A stretch of 34,102 bases of DNA, taken from NCBI GenBank assembly GCA_024276655.1, contig JAJRWU010000264.1, forward strand, positions 1 through 34,102. The letters are read 5' to 3'. The translations under genes and the position numbers were made by a program. Positions 1-8,581 of the stretch are shown here, piece after piece. Positions within the stretch are counted from its first letter, which is position 1. Every line of letters starts with the position of its first letter. Source of the DNA: Planctomycetota bacterium. GTDB lineage: Bacteria; Planctomycetota; Planctomycetia; Pirellulales; Pirellulaceae. The notes under the pieces are model-generated. The model was not told the DNA's origin. It did not search any database and worked only from the letters and a program-made list of their open reading frames with translations.

Positions 1-1337
1 ACGACGCCCGGCGCCGGCGCGAGTGCAACCACCGACGAGAACAAACCGCTCTGGCTGAGTTTCCGGGGGAAGGTGGTCGATTGCTCCTGGCGAGGATTCG
101 TGATCAGGCGGTGCAGCGTTCCGGCGGTGTGATCGAGCAAGAGAAAGTCGCCGTCGGGCAGTTCGCCGAAGCCCACGATTCGATGGGTGGTGTCGGCCAG
201 TTCGCGGTGGTCGACCACCTTTCCGTTCTCGTAGCGGAAGCCCCACAGTTTGCCGGTGTCGTAGTCGCCATAAATGTGAGTTCCTTGAAGCTCCTTCAGG
301 CGGTCGCCGTAGTAGGTCAGCCCTTCGGTGATCGAGGAAGATTCCGTGTGGCGATGGTCGATCGTGGGCGGCAGAATGGGAGTTGGTCCGCGAGGCCATT
401 CGGGATGGGTCGACTGCCGGCCCTCCATCACGGCCCAGCCGTAGTTGCCGCCGCGTTCGATGCGGTACAGCATTTCCCACATTTCCCAGCCGACATCGCC
501 GACCCACAAGCCGCCGGTTTTTCGATCGAAGCTCATCCGCCACGGATTTCGCAAACCATAGGCCCAAATTTCGCCTCGCACGCCCTTCATGCCAACATAA
601 GGATTGTCGGCCGGGATGCTGTAATTTTTTCCCTGGGCGGCGTGGTCGACATCGATTCGCAGAATGGACGACAGCAGGTCGCTGATATCTTGCCCGGTTT
701 TTGCTGGGTCGGGCGGGTTGGCGGGCCCGGCGTCGCCGGTGGAAATGTAGAGATAACCATCGGGGCCAAACTTCAAACAACAGCCGTTGTGGCCGCCCGA
801 CTTCCAGGTGATAAGTGTTGTTTCGCTGGCCGCGTCGATCGTGGGCGGGTTGGTTTCCGACAGGCGAAACCTCGCCACATGCGTTCCATGCTCAAGGTTC
901 GCCTCCTGGATGTAACATACATAGGCATACCGGTTTTGTGCAAAGTTCGGATGAAAGGCGATTGCGTACACCTGCTTCAGGCCGGGTATTTCCTTGGCGA
1001 AGTCGATGACCAAGTCGGCCGCCGCGACGTCAGCCTTATTCGGAAACGAGAAGATTTTTCCCGACTGCTCCACGACAAACAGTCGAGCGTTTCCAGGCGG
1101 CGAGGCGATGTCGAGGCACTGGTTGAACTTCAGCGCGGGAAAGACGCGTTCAGTGATATACGGAAGCGGTGGTTCGGGCGAACCGCTGATTCGCGAGGTG
1201 GTCCAGGCGGCCCGCTTCTGAACGCCAGCCGGCGGCGAGTCGGCCAGCGCGCTGCGGCTGAGAGCCAGGGAAACGAAAGAAACCAAAACCAAAGCCGCGA
1301 CGAATCTAGCTGTATATTCTGTGGCCATGTGGCGCAT
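1..1337 (-). CDS. PQQ-dependent sugar dehydrogenase-like secreted protein (3' end outside window)
   Basis: The minus strand is open from ATG 1337 to the window edge (445 codons, no stop), so the C-terminus is missing. The N-terminus has a hydrophobic signal-like stretch ending near SRSALADS. The body matches the soluble glucose/sorbosone dehydrogenase beta-propeller: a GGHNGCCLKFGPDGYLY blade, then STGDAG, then GLRNPWRMSFD followed by WVGDVG and an NYGW motif. This family oxidises sugars using PQQ in the periplasm. Start 1337 is chosen because AAGGAAG lies 7 nt upstream; an in-frame ATG at 1328 is the alternative. The gene begins 29 bp after the GHL10-like gene on the same strand, so it is probably the last gene of a three-gene operon. 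Planctomycete relatives often carry a cytochrome c domain at the missing end; that cannot be checked here. The substrate is unknown. Confidence 0.85.
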   Translation of the reverse strand, partial: MRHMATEYTARFVAALVLVSFVSLALSRSALADSPPAGVQKRAAWTTSRISGSPEPPLPYITERVFPALKFNQCLDIASPPGNARLFVVEQSGKIFSFPNKADVAAADLVIDFAKEIPGLKQVYAIAFHPNFAQNRYAYVCYIQEANLEHGTHVARFRLSETNPPTIDAASETTLITWKSGGHNGCCLKFGPDGYLYISTGDAGPANPPDPAKTGQDISDLLSSILRIDVDHAAQGKNYSIPADNPYVGMKGVRGEIWAYGLRNPWRMSFDRKTGGLWVGDVGWEMWEMLYRIERGGNYGWAVMEGRQSTHPEWPRGPTPILPPTIDHRHTESSSITEGLTYYGDRLKELQGTHIYGDYDTGKLWGFRYENGKVVDHRELADTTHRIVGFGELPDGDFLLLDHTAGTLHRLITNPRQEQSTTFPRKLSQSGLFSSVVALAPAPGV

Positions 1338-1366
1338 GTGTTCGCTTCCTTCAAAAAACGGTTTTA

Positions 1367-3613
1367 TCACGGCAGTGTTACGTCCCACACTTTGGCGCGG
1401 CGCGACTTGCCTTTGGGGCCCTCGACGTTGAGCGTCACGACGAATTCACCCGCCTTTTTATAGTGGTGGATAGGATGCCGCTCGCTGGAGGTTTCGCCAT
1501 CGCCAAACTTCCAACTCCAGGAAGTGATATCCCCATACGAACGATCGCGAAAGGCGACCAGCCGATCTTTCTGGCTGATCACGTGAAACGACCAATCGGC
1601 CTCGATCGGCTTGCGGAGACTTTTCTCGATGGGCATCAGGCGGAAGGCTGTTAAATCTGACGCATCGCCGTACATGGTTGTTTTGTGCGAAAGGTTCCAG
1701 AAAGCGGAGTAGCGTTTCGATTGCTCGTCGTCGTAGTCGAGAATCGCCCACGACATGCCGATCACCTTGTTCTCTAAGAGGTTCGTCTGAACGGCGCGCG
1801 AGCGGTCGGGCGGCGCGTAGTCGAACGGCGTGACAAAAAACTCCAGCACCAGCTTGCCGCTTTCGCCATGCTTGAAGTTGTATTGGTAGGCCGCGTTGGC
1901 GTAGGGCAACTGCTTGATCCAGGGCTGCGAGCCCCAAACCATCGCCCAGTCCTTGCCTTCGGCGGGCGTGAAAATATGGTAGTTCTGTGCATGGACGCCG
2001 TGAAACAGAAAGTGCGTGGCCAGCTTGCCGCGGAGCTTCGCATTGGGGTGCATCTGGCGAATGAGCGGCCCGCCGGAGAGGTCGCCATCGATCACGACCT
2101 CAAAGATATCGTTGTGCAGATCTGGGCTGGAAAAATCCCAGAAGTTGTCGCTGGCTTCGTAGAGAAAATACAGATGGTTCTGCCCCTTCACCCAGCCCAC
2201 TTTCACTTGGACGTCAAGATTCTCAGGATCTCGCTTATCGCCAATACCGGCCACCGTTTCGCGGAGTTGGTCCATGCCGATGGAATATGATTCCGGCACG
2301 AACGACCAGTCGTCGGGGTTGCCGTCGATGCGTGGAATTTTGTTGGCCGGAAACTGAAAAATTTTGAATTCGATGTCGGGCCGGGCAAGGCCCAGCGAAT
2401 CGGGGTTCGGTTCCTTACCGGCCGCGACTTTCGCCACGGCCAAGTCTTGCAACACTTCGTACGGCGGGTCGTAAGCCTTCTCACCCTTTTCGCGCGAAGT
2501 AAAAAAGTTGAACAGGTAGACGCCATCGGCGCCGGCTTTAATGAGTTGCGCCGCCGCGTGGCGATATTCCTCGGCGGAGAGATTTTTCTGGCCGCCAACT
2601 TTCACGCATTCGATGCCGCCGTACACCGGCGCCGTTGTGATGGCCTGCTTCCATTGGTCGATTGGCAGATCGCCGCGTTCGTACAAAAACTCCGAAACCG
2701 CGACAAAATCAACCCAGCCGTGCCGCACCCAGGCGGGAACGTCGCAGCCGAGTTCCTTTGCTGTTTTGGGAGTTGGCGGCCTACGGCCAAAATTCGAGGG
2801 CGGCCGCACCGAAAGCACCAAACGCCTGCCGCGCGTGCGCCCGACGTCGTCGAGCATGATGCGAATTCGTTTGACCAGCGAATTCATTTTCGCCACGCGC
2901 TCGTCGGCCGACCCGTCTTTGAAGAACTTGGGGAAGCGATTGAAATCGAGTTCGATGCCATCGCAATCGTAGCGACGCACCGCTTCCTCGATCAGCCGGA
3001 ATGTGTACTCCCGGACTTCCTCACGGCCAAAATCCAACGCTCCCTTGCCCTGATACTGCTTCGTTCCCAGGCGCCAGTCGGCATGGTCGACCATGAACTG
3101 CGTGCGGAGAAAATCGTTGCCGTGATCGTCGTTCATGCGAAACGTGAGCAGGGCCTCGCAACCGCGCCGCTTGGCTTCAGACAGCATGACCGCGTAGGGA
3201 TCGACTCCGGCGTCGAAGAAAGACTTCAGATTTTTGAACCGCTGCTTTTCGGAGGCCGGCCATTTGGTTCGCTCTTCCGGCGTGGACAGCGCGCCGCGCA
3301 TCGTGCCGACTTTCGTGGGGTAGTACATGACCTGCGCGTTGATGCACACCAGCACCGTATCGACCTTGCTGCCCTTGTAGGCGACTTCCTCGATCAACTG
3401 TTTTACATCGTCCAGCTTGACCGCAACCGGCCCTTTGCTATTGGCCTTGGTCGAGAGGCAGGAATCTCCGTCGAAGTTGTAGAGCACCCGCCGCGACCGC
3501 GCCGGTTTTTTGGCGAGAGCAGACTCTCCGCGCGCCGGCGAACTTGAGAGAACAGGGCCCGCCATGAGCGCGCCCATAAGAAGAAGGAGGAATCGGCGAG
3601 TGAAAACAGGCAT
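1367..3613 (-). CDS. Secreted GHL10-like glycosyl hydrolase with CBM9-like and PKD domains
   Basis: A 748-residue protein from ATG 3613. The reading frame stays open upstream to 3745, but the start at 3613 gives a clean signal peptide (MPVFTRRFLLLLMGALMAG) and the upstream residues look non-coding. Residues about 43-390 resemble the TIM-barrel family called glycosyl hydrolase-like 10, with the acidic strand motif YDCDGIELDFNRFP at about 215-228. Residues about 425-665 look like a CBM9/DOMON-type beta-sandwich (starting PRIDGNPDDWS). Residues about 675-748 are a PKD domain (SWSWKFGDGETSS). It is probably exported and acts on polysaccharide; the substrate is unknown. It lies 67 bp after the SGNH gene and 29 bp before the sugar dehydrogenase gene. 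A paralog with the same barrel motif is encoded at 5891-7525. No strong ribosome binding site is visible. Confidence 0.85.
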   Translation of the reverse strand: MPVFTRRFLLLLMGALMAGPVLSSSPARGESALAKKPARSRRVLYNFDGDSCLSTKANSKGPVAVKLDDVKQLIEEVAYKGSKVDTVLVCINAQVMYYPTKVGTMRGALSTPEERTKWPASEKQRFKNLKSFFDAGVDPYAVMLSEAKRRGCEALLTFRMNDDHGNDFLRTQFMVDHADWRLGTKQYQGKGALDFGREEVREYTFRLIEEAVRRYDCDGIELDFNRFPKFFKDGSADERVAKMNSLVKRIRIMLDDVGRTRGRRLVLSVRPPSNFGRRPPTPKTAKELGCDVPAWVRHGWVDFVAVSEFLYERGDLPIDQWKQAITTAPVYGGIECVKVGGQKNLSAEEYRHAAAQLIKAGADGVYLFNFFTSREKGEKAYDPPYEVLQDLAVAKVAAGKEPNPDSLGLARPDIEFKIFQFPANKIPRIDGNPDDWSFVPESYSIGMDQLRETVAGIGDKRDPENLDVQVKVGWVKGQNHLYFLYEASDNFWDFSSPDLHNDIFEVVIDGDLSGGPLIRQMHPNAKLRGKLATHFLFHGVHAQNYHIFTPAEGKDWAMVWGSQPWIKQLPYANAAYQYNFKHGESGKLVLEFFVTPFDYAPPDRSRAVQTNLLENKVIGMSWAILDYDDEQSKRYSAFWNLSHKTTMYGDASDLTAFRLMPIEKSLRKPIEADWSFHVISQKDRLVAFRDRSYGDITSWSWKFGDGETSSERHPIHHYKKAGEFVVTLNVEGPKGKSRRAKVWDVTLP

Positions 3614-3680
3614 GGGATTTATTTTTGGTGGGAGTTCGTAGGTGTCAAGCTGCCGCCATGGGGTGGGAAGCCAAGTGAAT

Positions 3681-4850
3681 TTACGGCTGGGAGTTGATAC
3701 CCGCTGGAGGAATGAGTAACGTCGACAACACCTGAGCATAAACACGGTGCCCGAAATCGTTGGGGTGGTTGACGCCGTTGCCGGTCAAATCTTGGTTTTG
3801 TTTCCGCTGGAAAAATTCCGTCCACAGGGAAGTCATGTCGGCCAAGGCGATTCCAGGTTCGCGGAGTTCGGCTAACGCGTCGCGATACCGTGGAAACAAC
3901 TCGTGCTGAAGTCGGGTCCAGTTGGGGTTGCCTAGCATTGAAGCTACGAGAATGAATTCGGTCCGGGGTAGCGTTTCACGGATTTTTGTCATGACCGCTT
4001 TTATGTTGGCTTGATATTCCAGGGCGGACCTTCCGGCGGCGTCGTTCATACCGAAGGCCACAATGATCAAGTCTGGCTGGGGCGCAACAACGTCGTCGAT
4101 CATCGACAACACCCAACGCGTGTCTTTGCCACTGACCGAAAGATTCGTCAGACGCACCGTGGTTTGGCGCCGTGCTTCCAAATGCTGCTGTAGCAGACCT
4201 GGGAACGATGGCTGGAACGGCGCCGCGCCCGCCCAGCCAGATGCGTTGCAGCCTGTCGAGATACTGTCGCCAATCAGCACGATGGATACCGGTTCATGAG
4301 CACGCAGCTTTTCAATGGTGCGCGGCAGCGCCTGCTCGTTGAACGTCGGTAAACGCGTTTTCCAGTCTTCTGGCGCGTGAGTGTACGTGATGCACGTTTG
4401 CATGTTGTGGTACTCAAGTTTGCCGCCGAAGAAAATCTCGCCGTTGCCATCACGATGCGTCAGTGCGTATTTTTGAGAACCAGCCGGCCGCCGCAGTTCT
4501 GCAAGTGTGCGCGAGACGATTCGCGAGTTGGCGGGAAGCGTAAGCTCTCGCGATTCCCGCTTCCAGTGGTAGTCCCGGCCTTCCTCATACGCGATATCTC
4601 CGGTGGAATTTCGGACGCTGAGAATCTTCCGCGCGGGAAACAAGAAGGAAGCCTTCGCTAGGCCTGTTTTTGGATCTCGGATGAACAACACGGGTTCGCC
4701 CTCGACCGTGTTTCCTTGCCAAACCGGCCGCAGAAGTTTCGGGTTGTATTTCCAGCGAGGTTGCGCTGGGTCGTCGGCTAAGGCGGAACCCATCCCGGCT
4801 ACCACGAAAAACACGGAGCTAAGAACAATGGCGCATAGCGAAGGCGCCAT
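3681..4850 (-). CDS. Secreted SGNH/GDSL-type esterase
   Basis: A 389-residue protein from ATG 4850, a start that gives a signal peptide (MAPSLCAIVLSSVFF... to SALAD). The frame is open up to 5012, but that extension is not hydrophobic and is unlikely to be translated. SGNH blocks are present: block I VLIGDSISTG with Ser196 as nucleophile, block II around SVSGKD (Gly241), block III FGMND (Asn269), and block V NHPNDFGH with His362. The usual Asp three residues before the catalytic His is not present in standard form. Residues 25-180 form an N-terminal domain, as in planctomycete carbohydrate esterases. The likely role is de-esterification of extracellular polysaccharide, possibly preparing substrate for the glycosidase encoded 67 bp downstream. 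It is probably the first gene of the operon ending at the window edge. Confidence 0.85.
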   Translation of the reverse strand: MAPSLCAIVLSSVFFVVAGMGSALADDPAQPRWKYNPKLLRPVWQGNTVEGEPVLFIRDPKTGLAKASFLFPARKILSVRNSTGDIAYEEGRDYHWKRESRELTLPANSRIVSRTLAELRRPAGSQKYALTHRDGNGEIFFGGKLEYHNMQTCITYTHAPEDWKTRLPTFNEQALPRTIEKLRAHEPVSIVLIGDSISTGCNASGWAGAAPFQPSFPGLLQQHLEARRQTTVRLTNLSVSGKDTRWVLSMIDDVVAPQPDLIIVAFGMNDAAGRSALEYQANIKAVMTKIRETLPRTEFILVASMLGNPNWTRLQHELFPRYRDALAELREPGIALADMTSLWTEFFQRKQNQDLTGNGVNHPNDFGHRVYAQVLSTLLIPPAGINSQP

Positions 4851-5565
4851 GGCCGAACAAAACCGCGGATAGCCGGCCGCGCTGCTGCTCGCGACGCCCT
4901 GATCGAGAAAGGACGCGAAACGAAAGGACTGTCGAAGTGCTAACTGAAATGGACTTTGCACGAAAATCTCCGTGGGTGAGGCGAGTCTGGGCCAAGCGTC
5001 CAGACCCCTCATGAGTATCTAACGCCGCGAATCGAACTGCAAGCATGTTTTTCGGGGTTGCACATCTCGAATCGAATTGCGACGGGGAATTTCAAGTCGG
5101 GAAACCTCGCCGAAAACTGCCGTAAGGCGAGCGGTGGATAAAAATTTACCAACGGTGTTTTCCCTCTTTTCAAGGGGAGCGAGAGAGCGTCGTCTGAACC
5201 AAGCAAGTCCCTTAAAAAGAGGATAATTCGTTTTTGCCGCCCGCCTAAATGCAGCTTTGTAATCCGCTCGTTCGGGTTCCCACATTTGAAGCTCTGCGGA
5301 TGTCGGCAATTCCACTGAATACTTTGTTCTTCCATCGACGATCTTATATGTGTCGAGGAACCGAGGCAAACACCACGCCGGCGGAGTCGTGCCAAAGGCG
5401 CGGTCATTTTGAAAATATCGGCCCAAGGAAGTACGACAGGAGCCCGATATTCCGTCTTTTTGAGGTCGAGTCGCCCATCGCCCTTAATTGGTTGCGGCAA
5501 GAAATCTCTGCAACGAGCGTGTTGTTTAACGCAATATTTGCAGCGGAAACTTTAGCGTGGGAGTC
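4851..5565. other. Non-coding divergent intergenic region
   Basis: About 715 bp between the SGNH gene (minus) and the small two-CxxC gene (plus). Several short frames cross it on both strands, but none has a recognisable motif, a good ribosome binding site or coding-like composition. The only structure I recognise is the family-B-like inverted repeat at 5126-5245. Promoters for both flanking genes must lie here, but I could not pick out convincing -35/-10 pairs. Confidence 0.6.
5126..5245 (+). repeat. Divergent family-B inverted-repeat element
   Basis: The left end reads ggcgagcggtggataaaa and the right end, reverse-complemented, reads ggcgggcggcaaaaacg. These match the ends of the 145-bp family-B elements at 9987-10131 and 18595-18739 (ggcgagcggcagatgaaaat / ggcgagcggcagaaaataac). 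The interior differs from both, so this is either an old copy or a subfamily sharing only the ends. It lies in the gap between divergent genes. Confidence 0.5.
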
Positions 5566-5901
5566 ATGCCTGTGGAAAGACTCATCCCCCAAAAAGTGGC
5601 GGGGCTTTGGTGGCGGTGCAAGATCGTTCCCAGTTGTGAATGCTGTGGAAACGACATGCAAATCACGCAGGAAAAGCAATGTTTGAAAATTGAATGCCGG
5701 GTGTGCAACACCCATATCAACCGCTGCTTATCTTCCGACGCCCTGTTGCAGACGCTCACCGATATCATGGCCAGCCATTTTTCCGAATGCGGCAAAGTCG
5801 AATCGGGCGATAACGGCATCGAGCCAACCAGCCGCCAACTCCCGGCCTACAACATCCTGCCGGTGGACGAGTCTTTTCCGTCGCTTCCTCTCATCGGTTA
5901 G
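5566..5901 (+). CDS. Small hypothetical protein with two Cys pairs (putative zinc ribbon)
   Basis: A 111-residue protein; I do not recognise the family. It carries CECCGNDM at about residues 25-32 and ECRVCNTHINRC shortly after. The spacing CxxC...CxxC suggests a small zinc-ribbon or rubredoxin-like knuckle (inference). There is no signal peptide or membrane segment, so it is probably cytoplasmic. ATG 5566 is preferred; a GTG at 5557 is in frame and also possible. Its 3' end overlaps the convergent GHL10-like gene by 11 bp, so transcripts of the two genes would be complementary at their ends. The Cys spacing and normal composition argue that it is real, but with no family recognised I hold this at moderate confidence. 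Confidence 0.55.
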   Translation: MPVERLIPQKVAGLWWRCKIVPSCECCGNDMQITQEKQCLKIECRVCNTHINRCLSSDALLQTLTDIMASHFSECGKVESGDNGIEPTSRQLPAYNILPVDESFPSLPLIG

Positions 5902-7525
5902 GCTTGATAAAAACTTCCAGCCAAACGATTTTTTGCGGCGGGCTTTGTTGCAGTGTGACTTCTATTTGGTTGGCGCCCCGGCGGACGAACTTGAGCGGCG
6001 CCTCAAATTGCAGCACCCGCTCCGCGACATACGCCACATGCGGGACGCCCCCTCCGGGAAGCGGCTTCAAGGGAATGGAGGGCGGGGCGTGAAGATCGGC
6101 CAGTGGCCGGCACGCCGCTTTGTTCATTCGCACCGAAAGCCGTGTTTGTTTCACACCGGTGTTTTGCGCCAAGCCGATCCGCACGATGGCCCGCCCACGG
6201 GTCGGTTGAGGACCGGTGTGTAGCCGAAACGAAATGGGCTGGCCGGAAGTGACGCTCGCCGGCAAACGGGGCCGGACGCCCGGCGGCGCTGGGTCGTGAA
6301 AACTGAGCACATGCCGGCGCGAACCCGCAAGCGCCGCTCGCATGCGGCCGGCGGCGTGCAGCAATTCTTGGTTTTCATCTCGGACGGTTGTCTTTCCATC
6401 GTCGGCGCGAAGTTGCAGGCGGAAGTCGTTGGTGTTGAAGTGGTTGAACAAATAGATCAAGTCAGCTCCTCGATCGAGCATGGCGGCCGTAAAACCGCGC
6501 TGCGTTTCGAGATCGTCTTTCATCAACTGGCCGCCCGACGCACTTTGAATCCATAAGTCGGACGCAGCGGCAAGCAGGTATTTGTGTTTGACCGACCCGA
6601 TTTGCTCTCGCCATTTTTCGATGGGAATATCGGTATCGGTGGGGCGCCAAACGCCCGAGAGGATCAGGATATCGGCCGACCCTTCTCGCACCCAGGTTAC
6701 GCCATCCATGCCGAGAGCGACGCCCGCTTCAAGAGTTGCGGGAATTCTCGCCGCGATTTTCACGGGATGCCCGCGTTTTTTGGCTGCTTTTTGAGCCAGT
6801 TGTTTTGCCCGGCGCATGAATTCGTTGAGATACCGTCGGCCGGACTTTTCCTGGTTGGGGCGGAAATGGTTGGGGAATCGCATCCAATCGAGTTCGACGC
6901 CATCGCAGTCATAACGCTGCAAAAGCTCTTCGACGAGCGCTAGGTAGTGGTCTCGAACTTCCTGGTGGGCGAAGTCGTAAGCGGCATTGCCCTTCCCGCG
7001 ACGAAATTCGGGGTGCATCTGCCAGAAAGTGCTCGATTTGGCGGGGTCGGTAATATAGTGCGTGTCGTTCATGCGGACCGACACCCAAGGCGAGATCTGT
7101 ACTTCACGACAACGCGCCACGCAAACAGCAATGGGGTCGACGCCCGCGCGGTGCGCCATCCACGCTCGACGGGGCCACTCGGAAACTTGGCGGTCTGGGT
7201 CTGGCAGGCTCCAGTAGGAATCCCAGACGTCGCTCTGGTAAATCGTCCTTTGATAATTGACGTTGAGAAACAAATAAGGCGTTTTGGCCCGTGCGTATTG
7301 ATCGACGAGTTTTTGAAAGGCGGCGACGATTTCCTCCTTGGTGTGGCTGCCGTCCAATTCAAACGCCGGCCGCAAATAAAGGTGGGCGATGCCGTCGGCC
7401 GCCAGATTGACAATCGGGCCGCGATTTAGGGCGTTTCCCGGTTCGGCCCGCGCCGTGCCGCCACAGGCGAAAATTGCGATCAGGAAGATGAAGATACTGA
7501 AGATGTTGGGTCTGCTGGTGTTCAT
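5891..7525 (-). CDS. Secreted GHL10-like glycosyl hydrolase (single barrel)
   Basis: A 544-residue protein with a clear signal peptide (MNTSRPNIFSIFIFLIAIFA, then CGGTARAE). The barrel carries the same motif as the gene at 1367-3613: RYDCDGVELDWMRFP at residues 204-218, preceded by SPWVSVRMND, which parallels TFRMNDDHGND in the paralog. Residues about 400-544 form a beta-rich tail; there is no CBM9-like or PKD domain. It is probably an exported polysaccharide-active enzyme of unknown specificity. The start at 7525 is the only one that gives the signal peptide. The gene is divergent from tpiA (273 bp gap) and convergent with the small Cys-rich gene, which overlaps its stop. It shares its family with the 1367-3613 gene but is not in the same operon. 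Confidence 0.85.
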   Translation of the reverse strand: MNTSRPNIFSIFIFLIAIFACGGTARAEPGNALNRGPIVNLAADGIAHLYLRPAFELDGSHTKEEIVAAFQKLVDQYARAKTPYLFLNVNYQRTIYQSDVWDSYWSLPDPDRQVSEWPRRAWMAHRAGVDPIAVCVARCREVQISPWVSVRMNDTHYITDPAKSSTFWQMHPEFRRGKGNAAYDFAHQEVRDHYLALVEELLQRYDCDGVELDWMRFPNHFRPNQEKSGRRYLNEFMRRAKQLAQKAAKKRGHPVKIAARIPATLEAGVALGMDGVTWVREGSADILILSGVWRPTDTDIPIEKWREQIGSVKHKYLLAAASDLWIQSASGGQLMKDDLETQRGFTAAMLDRGADLIYLFNHFNTNDFRLQLRADDGKTTVRDENQELLHAAGRMRAALAGSRRHVLSFHDPAPPGVRPRLPASVTSGQPISFRLHTGPQPTRGRAIVRIGLAQNTGVKQTRLSVRMNKAACRPLADLHAPPSIPLKPLPGGGVPHVAYVAERVLQFEAPLKFVRRGANQIEVTLQQSPPQKIVWLEVFIKPNR

Positions 7526-7798
7526 TGGGCGGGTTTTGTCTTTGCGGATTTTCTTCGGGGCGTGCGGTGCGATTTGTATTGGAGTATACCGGGGCCGTGT
7601 TGCGGAATCGACGCGCCGCCGAGCGCCGAACGCCCTCTTTCCAATATCTCGGCGGTCGGATAGGCTTCAGGGCGTTGAACTTACGCTCACGCGCGGGCGC
7701 ACCGTCGGCCGCTCTCTCTGCTCAAATAACCAAATATCTGTCTCGCTTTACGCGATCACGCCCAACACGCCGCCCTCAAAGACGGACCCCCATAAAAA

Positions 7799-8554
7799 AT
7801 GAGACGCCCTTTCATTGCCGGCAATTGGAAAATGAACCTCACTTTGGCCGAATGCACGGCCTTGGCCAAGGGTTTGGCCGCGCAAGTGGGAAAAACCGCG
7901 GCGTGCGATGTCGCGGTGTGTGCGCCTCATGTGTATTTGGCCGCAACGTTGGCCGCTCTGAAAGGATCGGCCGTGGCGCTGGGCGCCCAAGACGTCTATC
8001 ACCAAGCCAACGGCGCTTTTACCGGCGAAACGAGCGTGGCCATGCTGCAAGATATTGGCTGCCGTTATGTGGTTTTGGGCCACAGCGAACGTCGGCATAT
8101 TCTGGGCGAAACGAATCAAGACGTCTGCCGTAAAGTACACGCCGCGCTGGCCGGCGGCCTGACGCCGATCGTGTGCGTGGGAGAAACGCTGGAACAGCGC
8201 GAGGCGGAGCAAACCACCGACGTGGTCTGGGAGCAGTGTTTGGCCTCGCTGGCCGGTCTTTCCGCCAGCCAAGTGGCTGGGCTGGTTGTGGCCTATGAGC
8301 CGGTATGGGCGATCGGCACCGGCAAGGTCGCGACGAAGGAACAGGCGGAGCAGGTGCATGCCGATCTTCGCACAATTCTCGCAACACGTTACAATCCAGA
8401 CACGGCCGAGGCGGTCCGCATTCAATACGGCGGCAGTGTGAAGCCGGGAAACGCCGCTGAATTGCTGTCGCAACCGAATATCGACGGCGCCTTGGTTGGC
8501 GGCGCTTCGCTCAAGGTCGAAAGTTTTATGGGAATTCTGGCGGCGATTTCGTAG
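7799..8554 (+). CDS. tpiA: Triosephosphate isomerase
   Basis: A 251-residue protein of the usual family length, cytoplasmic. It interconverts dihydroxyacetone phosphate and glyceraldehyde 3-phosphate in glycolysis and gluconeogenesis. All catalytic residues are present: Asn9 and Lys11 in AGNWKMN, His95 in VVLGHSERR, and Glu167 in VAYEPVWAIGTGK. The phosphate-binding QYGGSVKPGN and the closing GGASLK are also present. The ribosome binding site is weak (ccccataaaaa before ATG), but the N-terminus MRRPFIAGNWKMN is canonical. secG follows after 27 bp. The 273-bp upstream gap is shared with the divergent GHL10-like gene; I see no convincing promoter in it. Confidence 0.97.
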   Translation: MRRPFIAGNWKMNLTLAECTALAKGLAAQVGKTAACDVAVCAPHVYLAATLAALKGSAVALGAQDVYHQANGAFTGETSVAMLQDIGCRYVVLGHSERRHILGETNQDVCRKVHAALAGGLTPIVCVGETLEQREAEQTTDVVWEQCLASLAGLSASQVAGLVVAYEPVWAIGTGKVATKEQAEQVHADLRTILATRYNPDTAEAVRIQYGGSVKPGNAAELLSQPNIDGALVGGASLKVESFMGILAAIS

Positions 8555-8581
8555 AAACGCCGCTCGGGTAGGAGAGACTCC

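Noticed and set aside
81-1463. 460-codon plus-strand ORF
   Set aside because: It is opposite the sugar dehydrogenase, whose minus-strand frame has clear family motifs.
2447-3547. 366-codon plus-strand ORF
   Set aside because: It is an antisense shadow of the GHL10-like gene.
5009-5500. 163-codon minus-strand ORF
   Set aside because: It crosses the B-like repeat, lacks a ribosome binding site and recognisable motifs, and overlaps other equally long frames.
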